A stretch of DNA of 64,000 bases from Bradyrhizobium sp. AZCC 1610 (lineage in GTDB: Bacteria; Pseudomonadota; Alphaproteobacteria; Rhizobiales; Xanthobacteraceae): NCBI RefSeq assembly GCF_036924515.1, contig NZ_JAZHRR010000001.1, forward strand, positions 4,125,001-4,189,000, read 5' to 3'. The notes beneath the pieces were generated by a model that made no database searches, was not told the DNA's origin, and was given only the letters and a program-made list of their open reading frames with translations. Shown piece by piece: positions 38,912-46,631 of the stretch (position 1 is its first letter; every line of letters starts with the position of its first letter). The position numbers were made by a program, and so were the translations under genes.

Positions 38912-39373
38912 GTGAATGAAAGCGAAATGAAAGTGACACCGAACGGAACCAATGTTTTCGGGATGCCGCTGCCGGACTTCTCGAAGATCGGCTTGGCTGG
39001 CATCGGCGGCAATGAGCAGGCCCTCGCCCGCGCACGGGAAGGTTTTGAAAAGATCAGGGCCGCGTCGGAGGAGATGACGGAAGCGCTGCGCGAGACCTAT
39101 TCGGGCAACGCCAGAAGCGCGACCGACTACGGGCTGAAGGTAATTGAAATTTCAAACGCCAATGCCGCCTCTGCGTTCGATTTTCTGATCGATCTCTGCG
39201 GCAGCAAGTCAGCGACCGATGTCTTTACCTTGTCGGCGGCGCAAACGCGCAAGGCGTTTAACACCGCTTCCGACCAGAACAGAGAATTATGGGCGCTCAC
39301 CCAGAAGCTCGCAACGGAAACGGGCGAGCCGATCAGGAAGCACTTCACCAAGGCTTTCCACCGAGCAGGTTAA
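38912..39373 (+). CDS. Phasin family protein (Phasin_2)
   Basis: 153 residues, amphipathic helices. NEQALARAREGFEKIRAASEEMTEALRETYSGNARSATDYGLKVIEISNANAASAFDFLIDL and SATDVFTLSAAQTRKAFNTASDQNRELW are the typical Phasin_2 heptad-like blocks. Phasins coat polyhydroxyalkanoate granules. GTG 38912 has GGAG upstream; ATG 38927 is an alternative. A second phasin lies at 51847-52458. Confidence 0.88.
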   Translation: MNESEMKVTPNGTNVFGMPLPDFSKIGLAGIGGNEQALARAREGFEKIRAASEEMTEALRETYSGNARSATDYGLKVIEISNANAASAFDFLIDLCGSKSATDVFTLSAAQTRKAFNTASDQNRELWALTQKLATETGEPIRKHFTKAFHRAG

Positions 39374-39580
39374 AAAAGCCGCCCGATTCACGACTGAGGA
39401 TTCGTTTGAGGAGAGATCCGGCCGGTTGGAATAAGCCCGGCGAGCATGCAGCCCCCACTGGCCTTGCTCGACCAAACAAGGTGCGCGATGCCCCCCAAGT
39501 AACCCGCACCGACAGGCGCACTCCAACCGGCCGGTACTTATTTGTAAAAATCCATAAAGACGATCGCAAGGGAGAACGGC

Positions 39581-39793
39581 ATGGGTATGGTGATGATCAA
39601 ATGTCCGCAAACCGGACACGCGATTCCCACGGGCATCAAGACTGATCGCGAAAGCTTCGGGCGCCGCGCGGTGTTTTTCTCGCGCACGCGTTGCGTGATC
39701 TGCCACACCGATCACGCTTGGTTTGCGCGCGAAGCCTGGGTCGACGAACCGAGCATTCGGGTGCAGCATCGCCGGGCGGCCGCCCCGGCTTAA
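39581..39793 (+). CDS. Small zinc-ribbon-like hypothetical protein (70 aa)
   Basis: Two Cys clusters, IKCPQTGHAIPTGI near residue 8 and TRCVICHTDHAWF near 38, resemble a small zinc knuckle (Cys-x-x-x-x-His / Cys-x-x-Cys-His). Pattern recalls short alphaproteobacterial hypotheticals. AGGGAG precedes the ATG. No function assignable. Confidence 0.7.
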   Translation: MGMVMIKCPQTGHAIPTGIKTDRESFGRRAVFFSRTRCVICHTDHAWFAREAWVDEPSIRVQHRRAAAPA

Positions 39794-39816
39794 TCATCGA
39801 CACGGATCACGTGATT

Positions 39817-40032
39817 ATGGCGATGGGGGACACCATGCCGCGCATGCAAATCTCAAATGAGACATCCACCTGGCTGCTGCAGGCCAAGGACATTCTTGAT
39901 GAAGCACGACGGTTAAAGCCGGGTCCCGAGCGCAAGCAGCTGCGCCAGACGGCGAAGGTGCTGCGAGAAATTGCGAAGCTCGAGGCGGCATCCGAGCAAG
40001 CATTCGAACGTGATTGGCTGCAAAGAACCTGA
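39817..40032 (+). CDS. Small helical hypothetical protein (71 aa)
   Basis: Predominantly helical, charged: WLLQAKDILDEARRLKPGPERKQLRQTAKVLREIAKLEAASEQAF. No domain recognised. The start is uncertain: ATG 39817, 39823 or 39835; the last follows GGGGGA. It lies 23 bases after the zinc-ribbon-like gene and could be co-transcribed. Confidence 0.6.
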   Translation: MAMGDTMPRMQISNETSTWLLQAKDILDEARRLKPGPERKQLRQTAKVLREIAKLEAASEQAFERDWLQRT

Positions 40033-40124
40033 TCGGACCGAGCATCAGCTCCTTGATGGGGCTTTGCCCAACGCCGCAGCGGCAGGTGGCGACCTGGAGG
40101 ATGAAGCGGTCGCATGAAACGCGC

Positions 40125-40886
40125 TCACCTGACGTCGCTCGATTTGACGCCGGGGATGCGCCTCTCTTCGAGCAGACCCCTCGCGCGGGATTGGCCCGAA
40201 CTCGTTGAGAAAATCTCCTCGACTTCGAGACGCATGACCCGATGGCATTCGCACGCTGCCGCAGCGAGCCGCGCCCGGTCGATCTCGATCAGGCCTCGCC
40301 GATCGGACCTGATCGCTCCGCGCGCGCGCAGATTGCGCATCAGGAGCGTCACGGTCGTACGCCGCACACCGAGCATTTGCGACAGCGTGTGCTGGGTGAG
40401 CGGGAGCACATCATGATCGACGCGGTCGCGAAGCTGAAGCAGCCAGCGGGCCATGCGGGCTTCGACCGGGTGCAGCGCATTGCAGGCCAGGCCGAGCTGG
40501 AACTGCATCAACATCGCCTTGACGTGATTCTGAACCATGCGTCGGATCGCGGGACTGCGGTTAAAGACGCCAAGAAATCGCGATGCTGGGATCCGAGACG
40601 CGGTGCCGGCCGCGCGCACGACGGCTGTCGTGGCCGAAGGTGATGGCCCGAGCACCGAAAGAATGCCAACGGCTCCCTCACGCCCGATTGCCGCGGTGGC
40701 AACCGTATGCCCGTCCGCCATGTCGATCATCAAGGTGATCGCGCCGCTGTGGGGAAAGACGACGTAGTCGATATCATCACCCGCCTGCGAAAGAACCGCG
40801 TCCTGATCGAGCGCGATCATCTCAAGTTCGGGTTCTAGCAGATCGAGGTCCAGTGCAGGCAATGCTGCAAGAAGGCGATTGCCCAT
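40125..40886 (-). CDS. Crp/Fnr family transcriptional regulator
   Basis: 253 residues. cNMP-binding-type beta-barrel (FPHSGAITLMIDMADGHTVATAAIGREGAVG, residues about 45-75) but without the Cys cluster of Fnr. The C-terminal winged helix contains LTQHTLSQMLGVRRTTVTLLMRNLRARGAI (near 178-207), the HTH_Crp_2 motif. Ligand unknown. ATG 40886 gives the family start MGNRLLAALPALD; a longer frame runs upstream through sequence with no similarity. Confidence 0.88.
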   Translation of the reverse strand: MGNRLLAALPALDLDLLEPELEMIALDQDAVLSQAGDDIDYVVFPHSGAITLMIDMADGHTVATAAIGREGAVGILSVLGPSPSATTAVVRAAGTASRIPASRFLGVFNRSPAIRRMVQNHVKAMLMQFQLGLACNALHPVEARMARWLLQLRDRVDHDVLPLTQHTLSQMLGVRRTTVTLLMRNLRARGAIRSDRRGLIEIDRARLAAAACECHRVMRLEVEEIFSTSSGQSRARGLLEERRIPGVKSSDVR

Positions 40887-41377
40887 TACGCCGCGAGGCT
40901 TCACCGCGGAGAACCCGCGGTGACGCGTCTGCGGCGTTCTCCATCTGGAGTGTCGCGAAACGGACAATTTAACATAGATCAAATCTTCTCTCTACGCGTA
41001 CTCACACAAACACGCTTCAACAACAAACTTCAAACGCTCGGTCGCGAGGGCGGACTTTCTGCTCGCAGGGCCTTAAGAGTTAGATGCAAATGGGCCGCCG
41101 GACGCAACCGAAAAATACGCATGGGTAATACGGTAACAGTGCCCGAAAGTTCCAATTCCGGCACATGGCAAGTGCTCTCGGTTCGCGCCGCTCCGCCGGA
41201 TCGAGCGTTTCCAGCATTTGCCTTTCGCGCTCGACAAAGCTTTTGATGATCGCGGCGCAGGTGGGTTGTCCGGCTTCGCTCGAATGCAAAACCCGCTGCC
41301 GGCTCTGGATCCGCAAATATCGTCCTGAGATTCGGGATAAGTGGATTCTCTGATGCGCAATTGCTCATCCGAGCTCG
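40887..41377. other. Non-coding, decayed stretch
   Basis: About 490 bases without a convincing gene. Short open frames on both strands have no recognisable domain and mixed codon use. It leads into the DUF2778 fragment and the dispersed repeats that follow. Confidence 0.4.
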
Positions 41378-41535
41378 ATGCTTCGTTGGACTGGCCGCTC
41401 GGCCCGAGCATGTAGGTGTGTGCGAGCAGCCTGTCGCGGCCATAGATTTTTTCCTCTTCGCCGAGCGGCGTCAGCCGCAGTGCCAGCACGCCGTGAAACA
41501 GCGCCTCGCGCGGCTTCAGCCGCAAAAATATTCCG
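41378..41535 (-). pseudogene. Fragment of a DUF2778 gene, duplicate of the neighbour at 42204-43391
   Basis: The minus-strand reading LKPREALFHGVLALRLTPLG and GRDRLLAHTYMLGPSGQSN matches the C-terminal domain of the intact gene nearly residue for residue, and about 136 bases (41383-41518) align to 42297-42432. The copy stops matching exactly after GQSN: the intact gene continues GCVSFKDYY with the catalytic Cys, the fragment continues into unrelated sequence. A non-functional duplication remnant. Confidence 0.8.
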
Positions 41536-41570
41536 CTTAACTTCCAAAGCAAATCATCGGCATAACTCCG

Positions 41571-41930
41571 CCCGTCTCACGGCAGATGAGGGGCGTTGGC
41601 CATCGTCACGAACGTGCGGTGAGATGCGATGGACGCGAGAGCTGCGACTGACGTGTGTGGTTCAAAGCGTACGGCGAAGTCGTGTGGTCCTGACGCCGCG
41701 GTGCTGGCGCTAAGTTTCACGGGTTACCTCGTGGAGCGACGGTGGCAAGAAAGCCGTTCACCGGGGAGAGCACGAAGTAAGCCGTAAAGCCATTGCGCAG
41801 GGAAGGTCGGAGTGTTTCCGCCGAACCTGTATGCTCGTGTGCATTTTTGTTTGCGCAAATAGCACGCGAGACCGCGGGTGCGGCGCGCACCCGGTCTTCC
41901 CTGCGCCCTCTGACAAAGAGGGCGACAAAC
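41571..41930 (+). repeat. Long dispersed repeat, copy A
   Basis: Matches the reverse strand of 63221-63650 in several blocks: cccgtctc...gaggggcg, atcgtcacgaacg, cgtgtggtcctgac, taagccgt(c/a)aa, gccattgcgcaggga, acctgtatgctcgtgtgc, gcgagaccgcgggtgc and cgcacccgg...ttccctg. No protein is conserved between the copies. A family of long, structured, non-coding repeats. Confidence 0.75.
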
Positions 41931-41983
41931 GAAGTTGCAGGCCTCGGGCAGATCATGTCGCGAGAGGGCGAACTCGTATCTGC

Positions 41984-42059
41984 GTCATTGCGAGCGCAGC
42001 GAAGCATTCCATAGCTCAGCATGGGGATGGATGGATTGCTTCGCTTCGCTCGCAATGAC
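41984..42059. repeat. REP repeat (gtcattgcgag family)
   Basis: gtcattgcgagcgcagcgaa ... ttcgcttcgctcgcaatgac, imperfect palindrome. The same element is at 61246-61322. Confidence 0.8.
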
Positions 42060-42076
42060 GGTGGCAGCTCCTACTC

Positions 42077-42178
42077 GTCATCGCCCGGCTTGACCGGGCG
42101 ACCCGGTATTCCAGAGACGTCAATGATTGAACCGATAGGCCGCAGCGTACTGGATACCTCGCTTTCGCGGAGTATGAC
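42077..42178. repeat. Composite REP repeat with unoccupied IS target site
   Basis: Two hairpins (gcccggcttgaccgggc and acctcgctttcgcggagt arms) joined by the segment tattccagagacgtcaatga and its continuation to ggcgtactgg-type sequence. At 42105-42107 it reads GG|T of cccggtattccag, exactly where the two IS copies are inserted in sister repeats. It shows the uninterrupted target. Confidence 0.85.
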
Positions 42179-42203
42179 GGCCCTCCTGCAGCGCCAGCGC
42201 CGC

Positions 42204-43391
42204 TTACTGGATCTTCGCCAGCACCGCGAGGCGGCGGATGCCCTTGTTCTTGTAGGCGTCGAGGAACGCGTAGTAGTCCTTGAACGAGACGCAGCCGTTG
42301 GACTGGCCGCTCGGCCCGAGCATGTAGGTGTGCGCGAGCAGCCCGTCGCGGCCGTGGATTTTTTCCTCGCCGCCGAGCGGCGTCAGCCGCAGCGCCGGCA
42401 CGCCGTGAAACAGCGCCTCGCGCGGCTTCAGTTCGTAGATGTGCGGCGGCGTCACGCCCTGCATACGCACATGCGAATAGCGCACGTCATCCATCTTGGA
42501 GCCGAGGCCGGAATGCGCCTCCAGCCTGGTGCCGTCGGGCAGATACACCGTCTTGGCGGCGATATCGTACACCGCGGTCTGGCGGTCATAAGGCGGCGAT
42601 CCGCCCATCATCGGGTTCTGGCTTCGTGTATCGATGATGCTGCCGGTGACACTGGCGTCGGCGGATGCATAAGCCAGGAGCCCTCCGGCTGCCGGCTGCT
42701 TGCCCCACAGCTTTTCGACCATGGTCTGCTTCTCGTTGGAAGCAATCGACATCACGGCGGCCTTGGCGCGCTGCGCCATATCGCGAACGGAAGTACCGGA
42801 TGGCTTCGCGGCCTTGTCCTCCGCAGTTCTGGCTTCGACAGTCTTGGCCTCGGCCTCCTTCGGCGTCGTTGCCGGAACGTTCAACGCGAGCTTGGTGGCC
42901 GGTGCGGAAACTTTCGGCTTCGGCGTCTCAACAGGCCTCGACGCCTGAACGGCCTTTTGCGCTTCGGCCCGCGGCGAAGCTTCCGCCAGCTTCGTCGCTT
43001 CGACCGGTTGGGGCTCGACAGCTCTGGATGGCGCGCCTTGCGCCGCCGCTGCGGCGAACCGTTCGGTGAACATCAGCGAAGACGCGACGTTCTCTGGCGC
43101 GGGGATCACCAGGGACTGTTGCGGCAGCGATGCGAATATCTCGTTGAAAGCCGGCTGCACCGGACGGGCAGCGGCGGTGGTCGTATGCTTGACGGCAGGC
43201 GCCTCGAAGGCGGCGCCGTTCACGGATGGATAGACGCTGGCGCCGAGCACGTTGGTGTAAACGGTCCAGGCGCAGCCCAGCACGAGGCCCGCGACCGCGA
43301 CACCGCCGAGGAAATATTGAGGAATACCCTTGCGAGAGGATTTCCTGCGGTTGTGGGCCGCAGGGCCGAACGCACGCGTACGCTTACTCAT
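42204..43391 (-). CDS. DUF2778 (Tlde1-like L,D-transpeptidase fold) membrane-anchored protein
   Basis: 395 residues. Basic N-terminus, one membrane segment at about 29-47 (FLGGVAVAGLVLGCAWTVY), then a long Pro/Ala/Lys-rich linker with repeated PVE/PKAE motifs, and a C-terminal catalytic domain with HTYMLGPSGQSNGCVSF carrying the His and Cys of L,D-transpeptidase-like enzymes. Known DUF2778 proteins include Tlde1, which acts on peptidoglycan tetrapeptides. Here it is probably an inner-membrane, periplasm-facing cell-wall enzyme. A truncated duplicate lies at 41378-41535. Confidence 0.87.
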   Translation of the reverse strand: MSKRTRAFGPAAHNRRKSSRKGIPQYFLGGVAVAGLVLGCAWTVYTNVLGASVYPSVNGAAFEAPAVKHTTTAAARPVQPAFNEIFASLPQQSLVIPAPENVASSLMFTERFAAAAAQGAPSRAVEPQPVEATKLAEASPRAEAQKAVQASRPVETPKPKVSAPATKLALNVPATTPKEAEAKTVEARTAEDKAAKPSGTSVRDMAQRAKAAVMSIASNEKQTMVEKLWGKQPAAGGLLAYASADASVTGSIIDTRSQNPMMGGSPPYDRQTAVYDIAAKTVYLPDGTRLEAHSGLGSKMDDVRYSHVRMQGVTPPHIYELKPREALFHGVPALRLTPLGGEEKIHGRDGLLAHTYMLGPSGQSNGCVSFKDYYAFLDAYKNKGIRRLAVLAKIQ

Positions 43392-43652
43392 TCACACAAC
43401 GCCCAGAACAATTCCACCAAGTCCCCCATTGATGCTGCGTCCGGAGACGTTCCCTGCAGCATCTCGCAGAGGCACAGAGCGTCATTAAGGCGACTTTTAG
43501 TTAAATCCGGCTTAAACGCGGGCGGATATAAGGCGGGCCCAAATCCATGGAACTATTGGGGAAATTACCCCGTAACGATGCGGGGATCAGTCCCAATCAG
43601 GGACATCCGGCATTGTGCGCGCCGGATGTCCCATATCGGGCCAAGTTCGGCC

Positions 43653-44993
43653 TCAATCCTTGAACGGGTCGAACTCATTCTCGCCGGCCATCGCCACCGC
43701 GAACGGACGCAGCGTGTGCTGCACCCTGATCGAACCGGCGTGCTCGGCCAGCACTTCCGGCAGCCTGCGATAGGCCATCGGACTTTCATCGAGGTCAGCG
43801 CCTACCAGCGTCACGCCACGCGATTGCAGCCACGCGTCCATCTCGGCCCGTGTGAATCGCCGCTTGGCCTCCTTGCGGCCAAACAAGCGGCCCGCGCCGT
43901 GCACCGTCGAGTAGAGCGAAGCCTTCGCCTCCTCGCTATCGACGCCTTCAACGATGACCGCATCGTCGCCCATCGATCCGCCGACGAAGCCACGCTGGCC
44001 GGGAAATGCCGGGGTTGCACCCTTGCGAACCACCCACAAATCCCTGCCGCCATGGTTCTCCCGCCACGCATAATTGTGGTGGTTGTGAACCATGTCGGTG
44101 ACTTCGCCGCCGATGATCCTGCGCACGCGCTCGATCACCCACTCGCGACCGGCATAGGAGTAGCGCCCGGCGAGTTGCATCGCCGCGATGTAGCGCCGCC
44201 CGATCTCGCTGTCCTCATCGATGACAGCGGGCGGCACGTTCATGCCGTCCTTGCCGCCCGCGGCCTTGAGGTAGCGGGTCGCACTGGTATGGCCGAGGCC
44301 GCGGCTGCCGAAGTGCACGCCGATCCAGACAAGGCCCTCCTCGTCGCGCAACAGGTCGACATAGTGGTTGCCCGATCCGACGGTGCCGAGTTGCGAGACC
44401 GCCTTCTGCCGGTAAGCGCCCATATCGGATTCACGCCACGCATCGGCGTCGTCGAACAGTTCATGCTCGACGCGCTCGTCGTTGCTGCGTCCGACGCCGA
44501 ACGAGATCACGTTGTGCACGTCCTTGATGATCGTGCCGACGTTGCCTTCGATCTGGCTGAACGGCGTGTCGAGGCGCACGGCCATGTTACCGAAACCGAT
44601 GTCGAACCCGACGCCGGAGATGCTGATCTGCTTCTCATAGGCAATCACGCCGCCGACCGGCTGGGCGTAGCCTAGATGGCCGTCGGCGCAAATCACGCCG
44701 GCGACCGCATTGCCGACCGACATGCAATTGCGCATCTGCGCGATCGTCGCCTCATCGTGCTTGCCGAAGATCTTCAGCGGGCTGTTCTGGTATTGCTGAG
44801 CCTGCGGCTTGAGCGCGATATCAACGGCAACGGCCTGCGCATCGCGCGCAAGCGTCTCCTTGCGCGCGGCATCGCGAAACAGGCACCAGGTCGGCATCGG
44901 CCGCTGGCCGGGCCGATCGATCTTCGCATCGGGGTCGAGCCCGGCTTCGGCGGCCAAAGCCCTGGCCCGCTCCTGGTAGGGATCGGATCGCAT
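43653..44993 (-). CDS. rtcB: RtcB family RNA ligase homologue lacking the metal-binding Cys
   Basis: 446 residues. RtcB joins 3'-phosphate (or 2',3'-cyclic phosphate) and 5'-OH RNA ends with GTP and Mn2+. Conserved parts: GSGNHYVD, WIGVHFGSRGLGH, VHNHHNYAW and STVHGAGRLFGR with the guanylated His. However the N-terminal metal motif reads GVGFDIGFGNM where family members have GVG[FY]DIxCG: the Cys that bridges both Mn ions is Phe (TTC; Cys would be TGC). Everything else appears intact. No rtcA or rtcR gene nearby. Either an altered or inactive paralogue, or a base-calling error. Confidence 0.9.
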   Translation of the reverse strand: MRSDPYQERARALAAEAGLDPDAKIDRPGQRPMPTWCLFRDAARKETLARDAQAVAVDIALKPQAQQYQNSPLKIFGKHDEATIAQMRNCMSVGNAVAGVICADGHLGYAQPVGGVIAYEKQISISGVGFDIGFGNMAVRLDTPFSQIEGNVGTIIKDVHNVISFGVGRSNDERVEHELFDDADAWRESDMGAYRQKAVSQLGTVGSGNHYVDLLRDEEGLVWIGVHFGSRGLGHTSATRYLKAAGGKDGMNVPPAVIDEDSEIGRRYIAAMQLAGRYSYAGREWVIERVRRIIGGEVTDMVHNHHNYAWRENHGGRDLWVVRKGATPAFPGQRGFVGGSMGDDAVIVEGVDSEEAKASLYSTVHGAGRLFGRKEAKRRFTRAEMDAWLQSRGVTLVGADLDESPMAYRRLPEVLAEHAGSIRVQHTLRPFAVAMAGENEFDPFKD

Positions 44994-45128
44994 CAGTTCT
45001 CCTTCACTGCAAACACTTCATATCGAAAACCGTTCGAGGCTTCGGAGGATCCCTTGTCGGTCGCAACAGAGGTCCGTTCAGTTCGCAGCGAGGTATCACA
45101 ACGCGAATGGCTTTGCCCGCCCCGGGCG

Positions 45129-45824
45129 CTAATAGCTCAACCGCGGGTACCAGTCCTTGCCGCGGCCTTCCGGCGTCGTATCCAAGATGGTCCACAGCGG
45201 ATCGAAGTCGGGCGCGCCGCGCGGGTCCTGTCCGGGATCGGCGGTCGATGGCCCCATTTCGCCGGACCAGAAATGACGAATGCTGCCGTCGTGACGCGTG
45301 AACACATTATAGCCGGGCATGTCTGCATCCGCCGCGCTGACGTAATCGCGCGTGAATGCACCAGACGGGTCCGAATAGATCCGGTGCCGCGTCCAACCGC
45401 GCGCCTTCTTGGCCGCGATCAACCGCGCGATCGGCGAACGCGCCGTGAAGACAAACGCGATGCGCTGCTCGACATCGGGCAGCTTTGCTTCCCAGGTGCT
45501 CATGAAGGACGTGCACATCGGACACGGTTGCTCGCGCGCGGGACCGAACATGTAGCTGTAGATCACGAGCGTCTGCTTGTTGCCGAACAGGTCCGGCAAG
45601 GTTGTCTTGCCGCCCTCGCCTTCGAATTCATAGTTCTTCGTCACTGCGCCTCCCGGCGGCAGCGCGCGGCGCAATTCGGCGACGCGTTCGATGTGACGGC
45701 GCAGCTCGATCTCTTCCGTCAGCAATTGCTCGCGGGCGCGGCGATACTCGGCGCTCTCGTTGGGAAAGCGCACGCTATTTCCGCGTGCGAGTTCAGCGGC
45801 AGGTTTCAGTGCGGAACCGGACAT
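45129..45824 (-). CDS. DUF899 thioredoxin-family protein
   Basis: 231 residues. YSYMFGPAREQPCPMCTSFMSTWEAKLPDVEQRIAF has the PCPMC dithiol at the position typical of the DUF899 thioredoxin-like fold, with SGEMGPSTADPGQDPRGAPDFDPLWTILDTTPEGRG being the family C-terminus. Probably a cytoplasmic dithiol-disulfide oxidoreductase; physiological role unknown. Confidence 0.88.
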   Translation of the reverse strand: MSGSALKPAAELARGNSVRFPNESAEYRRAREQLLTEEIELRRHIERVAELRRALPPGGAVTKNYEFEGEGGKTTLPDLFGNKQTLVIYSYMFGPAREQPCPMCTSFMSTWEAKLPDVEQRIAFVFTARSPIARLIAAKKARGWTRHRIYSDPSGAFTRDYVSAADADMPGYNVFTRHDGSIRHFWSGEMGPSTADPGQDPRGAPDFDPLWTILDTTPEGRGKDWYPRLSY

Positions 45825-46098
45825 GGCAATACCTCGTATCGGGTTGGACCATTACAAGACGCTTTGGACCCCCATCCCGCCGACAGCCGCGGGCAAAAAA
45901 TTCGGCCTACAACCGCCGTTTCCGCCCGGTTTGGAGCCGATTTGCGCGGATTTTCTGCATGGGAGCTATCACCGAACCTTAACCGCCGGATGCAGACATA
46001 CTATCGCCTGCCGATGGCTTTGCACTGGAGGCTAGCCTTGTGATACGGTGGCGTATCACCCACACCTGTTTCGCCCGTACCCCGAAGGGGAAGCTGCC

Positions 46099-46620
46099 AT
46101 GACCATACCGGCACGCGCCGTAAGTATCGCTGTTGCGAGCCTTGGCCTCCTCGCTGGTCATGCCTTGGCCCAGCCAGCGAAACCGGGCTGCACGTCCGCG
46201 CCGACGGCCCAGGGAACGCAAACCCTGCATTGCCCGGCGGCAATCACGATCGTGGCCGAAAGCGGCGCGAAGTTCGAGCTCGGGGATCGCAACCGCGACG
46301 GCCACGTCGATTCCGTCGAACTCAGCAACAAGGCCCTGCTGCTCGAGGTGCCGAAGAAGCCGGGCCGTGTCAGGTTCAACGTGCTGACGCCGCAGGCGAT
46401 TGCCGCGGTACGCGGCACCAAATGGGCTGTTGATGCCGAGGGCGGAAAGACCTCCGTCTTCGTCGTCGACGGCCGCGTGAGCGTCGCGCGATCCGCCGGC
46501 CGCGGCAGCGTCGTGCTTGGCCCCGGCGACGGCGTCGACGTCGAGACATCAGGCGACCTGATCGTCAAGCGCTGGCCGCCTGCGCGCGTTACCGCCCTAA
46601 TGGCAAGATTGGGACAATAG
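46099..46620 (+). CDS. FecR-domain periplasmic protein
   Basis: 173 residues with a signal peptide to about residue 30 (HALAQPAK). The rest is a FecR-type beta domain: NVLTPQAIAAVRGTKWAVDAEGGKTSVFVVDGRVSVARSAGRGSVVLGPGDGVDV. Two Cys in the mature N-terminus may form a disulfide. ATG 46099 is at the signal-peptide start. Eleven bases upstream of the CHASE2-cyclase gene; FecR/CHASE2-cyclase pairs are common, suggesting the FecR protein modulates the sensor domain. Confidence 0.85.
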   Translation: MTIPARAVSIAVASLGLLAGHALAQPAKPGCTSAPTAQGTQTLHCPAAITIVAESGAKFELGDRNRDGHVDSVELSNKALLLEVPKKPGRVRFNVLTPQAIAAVRGTKWAVDAEGGKTSVFVVDGRVSVARSAGRGSVVLGPGDGVDVETSGDLIVKRWPPARVTALMARLGQ

Positions 46621-46631
46621 AAGCCGGGCAA

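Noticed and set aside
42021..44675. 884-codon plus-strand open frame across the DUF2778 and rtcB genes
   Set aside because: It runs antisense through two recognisable genes; the protein is Arg/His-rich with no domain.
43653..44993. Idea that rtcB belongs to a tRNA-repair operon here
   Set aside because: No rtcA, rtcR, prfH or archease gene in the neighbourhood.
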